DNA of 64,000 nt from Megascapheus bottae (taxonomy: Eukaryota; Chordata; Mammalia; Rodentia; Geomyidae), in assembly GCA_024803745.1 (NCBI GenBank), contig JANJXV010000039.1, positions 7,743,001 through 7,807,000 of the forward strand, written 5' to 3'. This document shows, piece by piece, positions 1 through 10,296 of the stretch. Position numbers and translations under genes: made by a program. Position 1 is the stretch's first letter; each line of letters opens with the position of its first letter. Under the pieces are notes generated by a model. The model was not told the DNA's origin. It searched no databases and was given only the letters and a program-made list of their open reading frames with translations.

Positions 1-1077
1 GGGTTGCTTCTCTGAGAGGTCGCAAACAAGCCTATGCTGGTAGCTTGGTAAAGCCATTCACCTCCTTCTGGCCACTCACCTTATAGGAGGGGGTCTAGGC
101 ACTAGCAGCATTGGTATAAAAAAATAAATATCCTTGCCCAGCAGGTGGATCAAGCCCACAATGCTCACTACAGAATACTAGCTACTTGGGAGTTAGAGAC
201 CAGGGGATTGCATTTGAAGCCAGCCCAGGTATAGAAGTTCACAAGACTCAGAGGCATGTGCCTGCCCGTCCCAGAGACAAACGGAAGCACAGTCCCTGAT
301 GGCCCAAGTATTAAGCAAAACCCCATCTTGACCCTAAAGAGACTGACAGAAGGCTTACTTAGCAAGCAAGAGGCCCTGTGTACAAATAAACAAGGCAAAT
401 TATTGTCTCCCCCTCTCCCCCCACCCCATCAGAAACTTCAAGTGGGGCCAAATAGTCTGCATTGACTAAACAACGGGGATGAGTTGGGGATCAATGCTTT
501 ACATTATGGGACTAGAAGGCCAGGCCAAACTTGTGGTTGGCTTGGGCTGTGACCCCGACTGCTGCATAGAAGGGGGACAACCTTTTCTCTGTTATCTGTC
601 TCCCACCTTTGCTACCCCCTGCTCCTGCCCCTGCTGGCCACCTAGAGACTAGAAATGTGCAGTATGTGAAGAATGGAGGAAGCTGCACAGTGTCAAGGTC
701 TTAAGGACTCCATGAGCCACTGTGCCAGACCGGTGTGCCAGTCTAGCTTTGCCCTATCTGCATATCCTGTCAGGAGTGTTAACCCTGTTTGTTTAAGCCA
801 TAGCAAAGACAACTACACTCCTAAAAGATACAGGCCCTCAGAAAGTACAAAATCCACTGGTCTCAGCAGAAAAAGAAAAGAATCAGAAAGAGACAGACAG
901 GCACGGTTACTGGATGGGCAGCAGGAGGTAGCCCACGAGTCTCCCAATTCCATCAGTAAACGTAAACACCTCCAAGAGTGAGCACAATTCTGGGAAGGAG
1001 ACCTCACCATCAGGACTGTGAGGATATGGAAGGTGGCTGGGACTTCTGGAAGACATGGGCTCGGGGAAATGCCTTAC

Positions 1078-1502
1078 CTGGGTTGCCTCTGTGGGTCTCT
1101 GCTGCCCCCAGCCAGGCCTGTGGGGGTGCTGGCACCTGAGGAGTACAGCTTTGGCCGGTAGCCCTTGCCCTGGCCAGCAACTGCAGGGGTTGGAGAGACC
1201 TCCCGCCTCCTGTCTGTGTGGTGGGACCTTGCAGCAGCCTCTCGGCCACCACAAAGACCGATACTTCCAGGGGGCTTGTGTGGCTTGGTGGGCCGTGGCA
1301 CTTTGGCCAGGGACATGCAGCTGGGGCTGGAGGTGTAGAGCGTGGTGTCGATACCACTGTCACTGGAGCCACCCTTGGAGAGGGGGTCTTGCTCTGGCTC
1401 CAAGGGGTCCAGAGGGTCAAACCAGCGGTCGTCGCTGTGGCTGCTGGATGCATTGCTGGACAGGGTATTGCTGCTGGAATGGCTGGAGTACTGAGGCTCG
1501 CC
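1078..1502 (-). CDS. SIPA1L3: SIPA1L3 coding exon 13, residues 1276-1416 (DSGIDT motif)
   Basis: The exon starts GEPQYSSHSSSNTLSSNASS after CTTGTAG and ends RDPQRQP plus two bases at donor CCCAG/GTAAGG. A conserved DRWFDPLDPLEPEQDPLSKG stretch (1300-1319) precedes DSGIDT (1323-1328; bases 1344-1361). In the paralogue SIPA1L1/SPAR the same motif is a Plk2-dependent beta-TrCP phosphodegron. The rest is Pro/Arg/Gly-rich linker. The next exon (human continues DMGSRVGYP) is off the window. Confidence 0.95.
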
Positions 1503-1699
1503 CTACAAGGCAAGGACACATGTCATCCCAGATAGCTTCCAAGCCTGGTTCTTATCTCCTAGCCAGGTTACCCCAGGCAAGGGATTGACTTTTCTTCTGC
1601 CTCTGTTTCCACATGTGTAAGATGGGCAAGGAGGGGAGAGTAAGTACCTAGTGGGGTGCTCAGAGAAAGAGCTGACATTTGTAGATGATGTGTACCCCA

Positions 1700-2345
1700 T
1701 AGCTCAGATTCAATGTGCCTCAAGCCATGTCGGCCCCTCTCCACGGCACATCTCACCCTAGCGTGGCCCAGGTGCTCTGGACTCACTCTCTGCCCAGCCC
1801 GCTGCCCCCAACCTGCCTCCAGCTCTACTCTGGTCCTGTCTACCACTGCATCCTGCAGGCCTCTCCGTGCTGCATCATATCTTCTCCCCTGACACTGCCC
1901 GTCTTGTGCCAGGAGAAAAGCAACACACATAGAATACCAGTTCTTAATGGTGTGGCCCTGTGCTTGTCACTTCGCCTGTCCCTTTAGACTACTCTGTTCT
2001 AGCCACATTGACCTTTTTGCTGTTCTTTGAGCCCACAGGGTACCTCAGAGCCTTTGCACTTACTGTTCTGCTATTTCACCATTCTTCCCTAGGCTATTTT
2101 CATGACTTATTTTCTACTTCATTCCAGGTTTTGGCTTAATGTCACCTCCTCATTGACTATCTCATCTTAAAGCAGGAGTTGGTCACTGAATTGGGCTTTT
2201 TCCTCTACAGCAAGGAGTTACCATTACATGTTTCTGCTTATCTGTTTGTTGCCACTTCTTGGATGTCTCCTTCCTGACATAGGGGAAGGGGTTCATATCC
2301 TCTTCACCACTGTGGGGGTCCCAGTGTCTACCATACTGTAAGTAT
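1700..2345 (+). mobile_element. L2 (LINE-2) fragment
   Basis: It contains the L2-type run 'gtacctcagagcctttgcac' followed by 'tactgttctg' and 'aatgtcacctcctcattgac', then the 'gtctccttcctgacatagggg' end section. It is old and diverged, lying in the intron between exons 12 and 13. The left boundary is vague. Confidence 0.55.
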
Positions 2346-2629
2346 GTACAACAGGACTGCCAAGTGCTCTAATGACACACACAACTACATTTCCCAGCCT
2401 GCCTCGTAGGAATAGAGTCCAGGCAATGCAACGGGGAGTGATTTCATGTCACTTCCAGGCCCTAAGCCAGGATAAAAACCTCCCATACCTCTCTCTTCCA
2501 AAGAGGACTCAGTAGAGCTATGAGGGGGAAGGAGCCTGGGCCTACCCTGATCCTGAAGACCTGCACAGCATTGTTACGGGACAGAGACATGAACTTGTAC
2601 TGTCTGAGGTCCAGGGTCACAGACACAGC

Positions 2630-3370
2630 AGTTCATTTACCAGGATTGATGTAATGATAAGGAAACAGGCTTGAGAAGGTAAAGGGATTTGCTCAAAATG
2701 GTCAGTTGAGGAGGACTGGAAAGAGGCTGTGAGCCTGTCTGGCTCAGACCCCTCCCTCAACGAAACATCTGGCCCCACTTAGGACAGGTGGGAAGGTGGA
2801 GGATGAGCATGCAAAGGCCACACCCCAGGAGAGGTGCCCAGCCTTGCAGGCCATTCCCCTCCCTGGGTGGGGTGGAGGAGCGAGGCAGGACTCACTTTGG
2901 AATGCCTGTTGGGGGAGTCCTTGCCTGCCACATCTTGCCTGGAGGTGTGCTTGCTTCCACTGCTTCCTGCCATGGCTAAGAGCCGAGCCTGGGCTGGCAC
3001 ATGCCACAAAGGCTCTGCAGGACAAGAGACATAGTAGTAGTTAGGGTTGATACAGACGAGGGTCTGAAAAAACAACAACAGAAACCAAACAAAACCCAAA
3101 GCACTCGGTTATAAATATGATTTTATGTCCCACCCTTTTGGCTAGCCTGCTCATCAGGGTATGACCCCATCAACGTAAACCTTAGGGTACAGCAGCAGTC
3201 AGAAGCAGCCAAGATTCACTGAGCCCTTACTGCACCCCTGGACCATCTCAGATGAGTCCTATGCAGATTCAATCGTTTGACAATACACAACAGTCCTTCG
3301 CCACCATCCCCAAAGAGGCCCAGCACTTTCACTGGTCAGATGGAGTAAATTACTTGCCCATATCCTTCCT
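2630..3370 (-). mobile_element. MIR-like fragments flanking exon 12
   Basis: At 2640-2755, 'gataaggaaacaggcttgag' and 'ctggctcagacccctccc' match the antisense MIR core pattern. At 3190-3370, 'cactgagcccttactgcacc' to 'taaattacttgcccata' shows the same pattern. Both are ancient and diverged, and exon 12 lies between them. Confidence 0.5.
2896..3014 (-). CDS. SIPA1L3: SIPA1L3 coding exon 12, residues 1236-1275
   Basis: After CCTGCAG, two bases complete Glu1236, then PLWHVPAQARLLAMAGSSGS, KHTSRQDVAGKDSPNRHSK and donor AAA/GTGAGT. The linker matches the human order (EPLWHVPAQARL) closely. Out-phase is 0, joining directly to GEPQYSS in exon 13. The intron on its high-coordinate side (3015-8307) is packed with nested SINEs. 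Confidence 0.95.
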
Positions 3371-3499
3371 TTATTCTTCTATTGCCTACTAGAGTTTTGT
3401 TTGTATGGTTTTTGCATATGCAAGGAATTCTTTGATGGCAAAATGTATATAATTTAACAAATTTAAATGGAATTATCATTATCATCATCATCATCATTA

Positions 3500-3900
3500 G
3501 TGATGCTATTGGGATTTGAACTCAAGGCCTTGTGCTAGGTTAGGTAGGCAATCTACCATTTGAGCTATGCTCCCTTTCTGCTTTAGTTATTTTTCAGATG
3601 TTTTTGCCTAAGGCTACCTTTGGAGTTCCTACTTAGGCCTCCCTCATAGTTGAGATTACAGGCACAAGCCACTATACCTGGTTTGTTGATTGAGCTGGGA
3701 TTTCAATAATTTTTTTTCTCATAGATTATCATTTTTATTTATTTTTATTTTATTTTTTGTTATTTAAAGAATTTATTAACATTTATTTTTACATCATATT
3801 TCAAATGACATGTTCTTTTTTACCTGAGCTGGCCTGCTACTGTCATCCTCCTGAGTAGCTGAGATTACAAGTATGTACCGCCATTTCTATTACCCCAGCA
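3500..3900 (-). mobile_element. B1/ID composite SINE remnants, antisense
   Basis: From 3500, 'gggatttgaactcaaggcct' and 'taggcaatctaccatttgag' are the antisense ID-like part, and 'gttgagattacaggcacaag' is the antisense B1-like part. A second B1-like antisense piece lies at 3815-3900 ('cctcctgagtagctgagatt'). Confidence 0.5.
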
Positions 3901-3998
3901 TGGAATCATAATCAACATCCTAGTATTTGAGTTTTCAGAAGGCAAGAATGTACAATACACAGAACAATACACATAACAGTCACACAAAACCAGGTTGC

Positions 3999-4219
3999 GG
4001 GGCTGGGAGTTTGGCCTAGTGGTAGAGTGCTTGCCTAGCATGCACGAAGACCTGGGTTCGATTCCTTGGTACCCCACATACATAGCAAAAAAAAAAAAAA
4101 AAAAGCTGGAAGTGGTGCTGAGGCTCAAGTGGTAGAGTGCTAGCCTTGAGAAAGTCCAAGGACAGTGCTCAAGCCCTGAGCTCAAGCCCAGGACTGGCGA
4201 AAACAATAACAACAACAAA
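3999..4219 (+). mobile_element. type A SINE with target-site duplication
   Basis: A full-length ID-derived dimer. The left half has tRNA-like A and B boxes (tggcctagtggta; ggttcgattcc), then an A-run, then the right half from 'gctggaagtggtgctgaggc' to 'ccaggactggc' and an A-rich tail. It is flanked by the duplication aaaaccaggttgc at 3986-3998 and 4220-4232. Confidence 0.88.
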
Positions 4220-4372
4220 AAAACCAGGTTGCTAATAATCCTGTTTATTTGACCTGTGCTGGGAAAGCCTTGTTTTCTGTCATGGCATCTGATGTTTACC
4301 ATTTACCCTTTGTCTACTCTTTAGCTGGATCTAGACTTCCTGATGATTTCTAAACATGGATTCTTCTTCTAA

Positions 4373-4409
4373 AGTGTGTGTGTGTGTGTGTGTGTGTGTG
4401 TCTGTGTGT
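4373..4409. repeat. (TG)n microsatellite
   Basis: About 17 TG units with one TC interruption near the end. No link to a gene element is visible. Confidence 0.9.
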
Positions 4410-4744
4410 AGGTGTTAGTTACTTTATAACAAGGTCTTAAGAAAGGGAGGGGAACTGACCTCAAAGAGACAGAGAAGGAAAAGGGAAGATAAAGACAATC
4501 ATCAGTTTCTGAGGCCTATGGTGTGCCGGAAAATGTCCTCTCCATTTTAGACTCTGGTATAATGAGCAACACTTCTTTTTTTTTTTTTTTTTCCAAACTG
4601 AATGGAAAGAAGAAAAAGATCCAAATCTGTGTCTCTCAGTTGAGATGGGAGACTTACAGGCAGTGCTGAGCCTGCTGAACCGGTACCACAGGCCCCTACC
4701 AGCAGCAGGATAGCAGGAACGTGAGATGGAGCTACCTGCCTGAA

Positions 4745-5170
4745 GTCAAGGACCATGGGCAGGGAAGTAGCACTGTAGCTCAAAGGGTAGGGCAATAGCC
4801 TTGAGCTGAAGAGCTCAGGGACAATGGCCAGGCCCAGAGTTCAAGTACCACCACCAACCAAAACCCAAATCCAAACCCAAACCCCAAAAAATGATGGGCT
4901 AACCAGTGCTGGAGGTTCATGCCAGAAATCCTAGCTACTCAGGAGGCTGAGATTTTAGGATTATGATTGGAAGAAAGCCCAAACAGAAAAGTCCAGTCTA
5001 CTCTTATCTCCAATTAACCAACCAAAAGTCAGTAGTGGAGCTGTGGCTCAAGTGGTAGAGAGCCAGCCTGGAGTGAAAAAGCTAGGAGACAGTAGCTAAG
5101 CCTTGCTAGGAAAATCTCCAGGCTGCCAAATCCTAGAACATGAAGCACAGTGCTGGGGGAGCACCACAAA
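4745..5170 (+). mobile_element. type B SINE pieces
   Basis: At 4750-4870 there is only a tail half ('gcaatagccttgagctgaag' then 'cagagttcaag'). At 4897-5170 there is a diverged full element with the 7SL-like head 'ctagctactcaggaggctga', the middle 'cttatctccaattaacca' and a tRNA-like tail. Confidence 0.6.
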
Positions 5171-5349
5171 AGGGTCTCTCTAGATCCTCTGCTCCCAGGT
5201 CAATGCATTATCTTTCCCTTTGAACTCATTCTACCAATTCCTCTGGAATCCTCAGGTTTCAGATGTGTAAGTAAGTTGGGCGCACAATCAATAAATTTGT
5301 ATATGACAATAAACCTATGAAAAGATACTCAATCTATCAGTGTTTAGAA

Positions 5350-5795
5350 AAATGAAAATTAAGCCAGGCATGGCTGTATCTGCCTGTAATCCCAACTTCA
5401 TAGAAGATACAGGTAGAGGGGCCGGGAGTTTGGCCTAGTGGTTAAAGTGCTTGCCTAGCATGCATGAAGACCCGGGTTCGATTCCTCGGTACCACATACA
5501 TAGAAAAAAGCCAGAAGTGGTGCTGAGGCTCAAGTGGTAGAGCTCTAGCCTTGAGAAAGTCCAAGGACAGTGCTCAGGCCCTGTGCTCAAGCCCAGGACT
5601 GGCAAAAAAAAAAAAAAAAAAAAAAAGGAAGATACAGGTAGAAAGATCACAATAAGGTCAACCCCAGATTAAAGCATGAGACTCTAGCTGAAAAGTAATT
5701 AAAATAAAAAGGGCTAGGGACATGACTCAAATGGAAGAACATTTGCAAGTCTGAGGCTCTGAGTTCAAATCCTAGTACCACCGAAAAGAGAAAAA
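5350..5795 (+). mobile_element. B1-ID composite SINE split by a type A SINE
   Basis: The outer element has a B1-like head ('agccaggcatggctgtatct') and a tail with 'ctgagttcaaatcctagtac'. It is interrupted at 5418-5627 by a type A SINE. Confidence 0.7.
5418..5627 (+). mobile_element. type A SINE nested in a B1-ID element
   Basis: Full-length copy from 'ggggccgggagtttggccta' to a poly-A tail of more than 20 bases. The 15-base duplication gaagatacaggtaga lies at 5403-5417 and 5628-5642 with no mismatch, so this insertion is young relative to its host element. Confidence 0.92.
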
Positions 5796-5817
5796 TGCAA
5801 ATTAAAATATCCAAGGC

Positions 5818-6200
5818 AGCAGGGCGAGGTGACTCACACCTGTAATCCTAGCTACCCAGGAGGCTGAGATCTGAGGATTGTGGTTCAATGCCAGTCTGGG
5901 CACAAAAGACACTGACAGTCTTATCTCCAATCAATCACTAGAAAATGGGAAGTGGCACCGTGGCTCATGGGGTAGAGTGCTAGCCTTGAGCTGCAGGGAT
6001 AGTGCCTAGGCCCAGAGTTCAAACCCCACGATCCGCCCCCCCCCAAAAAAATATATATATATTCTCCAAGGCATAATGGCTCACACCTGCAAAACCAGCA
6101 CTCAGAGACTAAGGCAGGAGGACTGTGAGTTTGAGACCAACCTAGGATACATACCATGAATTCTAGGACACATATAGGGACCCTGTCTCAATATTACAAC
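5818..6200 (+). mobile_element. type B SINE followed by a B1-like SINE
   Basis: 5818-6045 has the head 'gcgaggtgactcacacctgt', the middle section and the tail 'cagagttcaaaccccacg', ending in a C-run and A-rich DNA. 6063-6195 resembles B1 ('cataatggctcacacctg', 'agtttgagaccaacctagga', 'accctgtctcaata'). Confidence 0.65.
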
Positions 6201-6254
6201 TATGCTGTTAGTGGGAGAGGAAAACGGCTTCATCATTTGGGGAAGTGGTGTGTG

Positions 6255-6470
6255 GCAGCTTCTTTTTTCTTTTTCTTTTTGCCATTACTGGGGCTTGAAC
6301 TCAAGGCCTGGGTACTGTCCCTGAGCTTCTTTGGCTCAAGGCTAGCACTCTACCACTTGAGCCACAGCACCACTTCCAGCTTTTTCTGTTTATGTGGTGC
6401 TGAGGAATAGAAACTAGGGTTTCATGCAGGCTAGGCAAGCACTGTACCACTAAGCCACATTTCAAGTCAT
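6255..6470 (-). mobile_element. type A-like SINE, antisense
   Basis: It reads antisense from 'tttttgccattactggggct' through 'ctaccacttgagccacagca' to 'tgtaccactaagccacattt', the complement of the A-box region. It is more diverged than the type A copies with poly-A tails. Confidence 0.65.
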
Positions 6471-6558
6471 GGTAGTTTCTTAAAAAGACAGTGAAACACT
6501 TGCTGGAGCAGGTCTACTCCTAGGGAAAAAAATATGTTCATTAAGAAATAGAGGTAGG

Positions 6559-6902
6559 GGCCGGGAGTTTGGCCTAGTGGTAGAGTGCTTGCTTAACATG
6601 CATGAAGACCCGGGTTCAATTTCTTGGTACCACATACATAGAAAAAAAGCTGGAAGTGGTGCTGTGGCTCAAGTGGTAGAGCTCTAGCCTTAAGAAAAAG
6701 GTCCAAAGACAGTGCTCAGGACCTGAGTTCAAGCCCCACAACTGGCAAAAAAGAAAGAAAGAAAAAGACAGAAAGACAGACAGACAGACAGAAAGAAAGA
6801 CAGCATGAAAGAAAGAAAAGGAAGGAAGGAAGGAAGGAAGGAAGGAAGGAAGGAAGGAAGGAAGGAAGGAAGGAAGAAAGAAAGAAAGGAAGGAAGGAAA
6901 GA
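6559..6902 (+). mobile_element. type A SINE with tail expanded into a tetranucleotide tract
   Basis: Type A copy at 6559-6748 whose A-rich tail has become a (gaaa)/(gaca)/(gaag) microsatellite running to 6902. The duplication aagaaatagaggtagg lies at 6543-6558 and 6903-6918, so the tract is part of the inserted element's tail. Confidence 0.88.
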
Positions 6903-6918
6903 AAGAAATAGAGGTAGG

Positions 6919-7108
6919 ATCTAGAAAATGGGAAGTGGGGCTTAGCTCAAAGGTAGCTCAGCCTTGAGCTGAAGAGCTCAGGGATAATGCCAAGGCCCAG
7001 GGGTAGAGTAGTAGCCTAGAGCAGAAGAGCTCAGGGACAGCACCCAGGAGGAGTTAAAGCCTCATGACCCACAAAAAAATAAATAAATAAAAATAAAAAA
7101 GAAAGAAA
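6919..7108 (+). mobile_element. type B SINE tail-derived segment
   Basis: Contains two copies of the tail motif ('agccttgagctgaagagctc' and 'gagcagaagagctcagggac') and ends in 'cctcatgacccacaaaaaaa'. It lies between the second and third copies of the 16-base target repeat. Confidence 0.55.
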
Positions 7109-7225
7109 AAGAAATAGAAGTAGGAAGGTCAGGAGTTTGGCCTAGTAGTATAGTGCTTACCTAGCACGCACGAAGACATGGATTCAATTCCTTGGTACCA
7201 CATACATAGAAAAAAAGTCGGAAGT

Positions 7226-7566
7226 CCCTTCCCCTCCCATTCTAGCCCTAGAGCTTTCCTGCCTTTCAACCACCTTCCCCAAAAGAAAAAGTCATCACTG
7301 AGGTAAGCAAGGGCTGGGTTTTGGGGGCCAAGTAGAAGGGCCTTCACTGCATTGCTGCTGGTTATGGGAAGCCCCAGGTACTGGCCTGAGACAATTGGTG
7401 TTAATACTGTCACAGATAACATGGCCACCCCTGGGTCTTCATGCATGAAGATTATGTAAAGGTTTTTATTAAAAAATATATAAATAATCTAGATTATTTT
7501 CCTCTTTTTCTGAAGCTACTTTCTTAAAAAAAAATGTTTGTAGCATTCTTACAAAAAAAAAGAAAA
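7226..7566 (+). pseudogene. candidate retrocopy of unknown transcript
   Basis: A 341-base insert of non-SINE sequence that ends in an A-rich tail (7552-7566) and breaks a type A SINE. It is flanked by near-identical copies of the SINE's own sequence (7208-7225 and 7567-7583, agaaaaaaagtcggaagt type). That arrangement is what an L1-mobilised transcript 3' end would leave. I do not recognise the source gene; the AT-rich section from 7456 looks like a 3' UTR. No convincing coding frame is visible. Confidence 0.5.
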
Positions 7567-7635
7567 AGAAAAAAGTTGGAAGTAGTGCTGTGGCTCAAGT
7601 GGTAGAGCTCTAGCCTTTAGAAAGCCCAAGGACAG

Positions 7636-7835
7636 GGGCCGGGAGTTTGGCCTAGTGGTTAAAGTGCTTGCCTAGCATGCATGAAGACCCGGGTTCGATT
7701 CCTCGGTACCACATATGTAGAAAAAAGCCGGAAGTGGTGCTGAGGCTCAAGTGGTAGAGCTCTAGCCTTGAGAAAGTCCAAGGACAGTGCTCAGGCCCTG
7801 AACTCAAGCCCAGGACTGGCAAAAAAAAAAAAAAA
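7636..7835 (+). mobile_element. type A SINE nested in another type A SINE
   Basis: Near-consensus copy with poly-A tail, flanked by a 17-base perfect duplication, agaaagcccaaggacag, at 7619-7635 and 7836-7852. The target lies in the right half of an older type A copy. Confidence 0.92.
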
Positions 7836-7904
7836 AGAAAGCCCAAGGACAGTGCTCAGGCCCCGAGTTCAAGCCCCAGCACTGGCAAAAAAAAAAGTAA
7901 AGAA

Positions 7905-8307
7905 AAGAAAAAAGGCTAGAGACATGGCTCATGTGGTAGAGTGTCAGCCCATGAGTAGATATGTCAGGTCAAGAGTTCAAATCCTAGTCTTGGACATTAA
8001 AAAAAAAAAAAGAAGAGACAGAAGCAGGAAGGTTCCAGCAGCCCCACACTGGACCAACTCAAACATCCCTTGGTCTAGGCTAGAGCCTGATGGTGCTCAT
8101 GGATGGATGACTACAAATTGAAGCTGCACTGCTCCAAGTCATGTGGCTGGCTCTCACCAACAAGATACATAGCAACAGAAGCCAGACACACAGCACAAAA
8201 TGTATACAGCATGGCTCCCATTCTATAGAACCCAAAGCTTGGCAGGCCGGGAGGAGATGTTGCCTGTCAAATCCTAAATAAGAGTGGCTGGGGTTCAGGA
8301 AGCTTAC
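7905..8307. other. intron next to exon 11: short SINE remnant, rest unassigned
   Basis: At 7910-8005 an ID-like element reads 'gctagagacatggctcatgt' to 'agagttcaaatcctagtctt' plus poly-A. From 8006 to 8307 I see no repeat or coding signal. Confidence 0.5.
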
Positions 8308-8435
8308 CTGGCTTCTGGCGCTCCATGGTGCTCTCCTGGCTGGTCAGGCCACCCGAGGAGGAGTCACCGCTGGATATCCCATCGTGGCTGAAGTGTGGAT
8401 CAAAGGATAATAGTGGGTGCGGGGCAGCAGCGTAC
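8308..8435 (-). CDS. SIPA1L3: SIPA1L3 coding exon 11, residues 1193-1235
   Basis: The acceptor CTCTGCAG completes Arg1193, followed by YAAAPHPLLSFDPHFSHDGI, SSGDSSSGGLTSQESTMERQ and KP plus one base at donor CCAG/GTAAGC. This is a Ser-rich linker, well conserved with human (SLDPHFSHDGT there, from memory). The frame is phase 2 in and 1 out. Confidence 0.95.
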
Positions 8436-10075
8436 CTGCAGAGGAGCAAAGGGACATTAGCACAGGTCAGTGTCAAAACCACAGGTGCCTATGACTTGCT
8501 CAGTAGTGGCTCCGCTGTGGACTAAGATAACAAACCTGCCAGCAAGGCTGTCTGAACAAGCCTGGAAATTGCTATTAACTGAGGCTCAGGTTGAGGATCA
8601 CCTAGGAAGTTTGCCAGGGGAAGCTGCGGCAGCAGGAGCACAGGACACTGTCGGTTCCTCAAGGAAGGAAAATTCAGAGTCACTTGGGTCTACAACCCTG
8701 TCCTTAAGTGGCTCTGGCCACAGGTGGTAGGATGAGTGAGCTACCAGTGGCATTGCCAGGAGCTCCCTTTCTCTCTGAGAGAGCAAGTGGGGTCAGGGAG
8801 CTGGGTAGATTGGGGTTTCCCAGCTCACCACTGACCTTTGACAAACCAAGCACACTCATTTCATTCCTAGCCTGTTTCCCTGATAGTCAAGAGGTCATCT
8901 CAGCAGGCCTTTTCAGAGCCCTTAACCAAGGCTGACACATGGCACTGATGGTGAAAACCAGCCCACAGGAGAGAACTCTGTGTCCTTTTCAGGCAAGTGC
9001 CCACTGATTTGAGCTGCAGTTTTTCTTTAAAAAAAAAAAAAAAAAGCCAAGTTAGGCATCATCATCTGTCTCTGGGGCTGGTGAGTGGGAGTCACCAAAG
9101 CTGTCCCCAGACAAAGATCCTGCTAGAAGAAGGCTCTATATCCCCCAACCCCAAGGAAGGCCAAGATATAAGTAAGGGAGGTGGCGGCCTTTCCCTGTGG
9201 TACATGTGCCAGCAATGGTCGTGATGGCACAGCTGCTTTGTGTGTGTGAATACCTCCCAGTGTCTAGTCCACCTTGGGTCAGTCCTGGGGCTCCAGAGAT
9301 CATCAATCTAGAGAATCTGAGTCCTTGGGGCAGGAAGGACCGTTTTGAGGGTCAGGGTAATCCTGTAGGATCATAGGCCCAGTCTTATAAACTCTACTTA
9401 TGGAAACATTGAACTCAGTCAAGAGATGTTACTTTGTTGAGCCTCAGTTTCCCCTCTAAAATGAAGTAAGCCCTCAGTCTCCTAGAGCTGCTGGGAGGAC
9501 TCCAAGATCATGCACACAGATGGATGGGGCGGACTGAGAACTTGAAAACAGGTGCAGAGAAAGAGGCCCATCAGTGCTCCTCTTCCCTTTCTCTTTCGTC
9601 TATACCAGTGTTTAAACTCAGGGCTTCCCACTTGATACACAACACCTCCAGCTCCTCCCCCCTTTTCATTAAAACAATTTTTTTTTTGCAGTATGGATTT
9701 CTTCTTTTTTTTTTTCCTCTTCCTTTTTTTTTTAATTGTAATTAGTAAAAGGGTTACATGATATTTACCAGCTAGAAAGTGCATTAATTCACATACATTG
9801 ATACCCTTTCACATGTCTTGGTACCCATTTCCCTCCCCCCCCCCAGGGATTTCTTCTTTTTTGCAGGACTTTGCACATACTAGGTACATGCAACATTACT
9901 TGCTATAATTCATAACACCCACTCACAAGCAATTTTATTCTTTAAAGAGCAAAAGTAATATGAAGGAAGCCAGCTTTCCTAATGAATGGTGCCAGACCAA
10001 ATGAGATATCTATAGGCAGAAAGAAAAACTTTATCTAAAATCTTTCACCTGGCAAAAGCCAGCTTAAAATAGTTA
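8436..10075. other. intron between exons 10 and 11, right part
   Basis: Mostly unassigned single-copy-looking DNA. A MIR-like fragment lies at 9360-9485 ('tgagcctcagtttcccctct'). An antisense ID/B1-like fragment with T-runs lies at 9590-9745. A poly-A run is at about 9027-9045. No exon is visible. Confidence 0.5.
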
Positions 10076-10077
10076 AA

Positions 10078-10275
10078 GTGCTGGGGATGTGGCTTAGGGG
10101 TAGAGTGCTTGCCTAGCATGTACAATACCCTGGGTTCTATTCCTCAGCACCACATGAACAGAACAAGCTGGAAGTGGAGCTGGGGCTCAAGTGGCAGAGT
10201 TGTAGCCTTGAGCAAAAGAAGCTCAGGAACAGTGGCTAGACCCTGAGTTCAAGCCCAGGCACTGGGGGAAAAAAT
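10078..10275 (+). mobile_element. type A-like SINE, older subfamily
   Basis: It reads 'gctggggatgtggcttaggg', then 'tgggttctattcctcagcac', 'agctggaagtggagctgggg' and 'tgagttcaagcccaggcact'. The left half is closer to a standard ID element than the young type A copies are. Confidence 0.8.
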
Positions 10276-10296
10276 AGACCAAGAACCTAAATATCT

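Larger units (their letters stand above)
7125..7897 (+). mobile_element. type A SINE in three pieces, split twice
   Basis: The left half is at 7125-7225. Its right half resumes at about 7567-7635 and ends at 7853-7897 ('cccagcactggcaaaaaaaa'). A retrocopy-like insert (7226-7566) and a second type A SINE (7636-7835) separate the pieces. Confidence 0.75.

Noticed and set aside
1..1077. A further SIPA1L3 coding exon at the left edge
   Set aside because: No segment continues the expected residues after exon 13; only weak traces of an old B1-ID SINE (about 140-410) are seen.
3999..4090. tRNA-like A and B boxes
   Set aside because: They belong to SINE promoters: followed by a dimer half, an A-tail and target duplications, with no tRNA cloverleaf that I can support.
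5435..5650. Recurrent short frames with the same peptide (containing GLSSGPEHCPWTFSRL) at many places
   Set aside because: They are conceptual translations of antisense type A SINEs, not genes.
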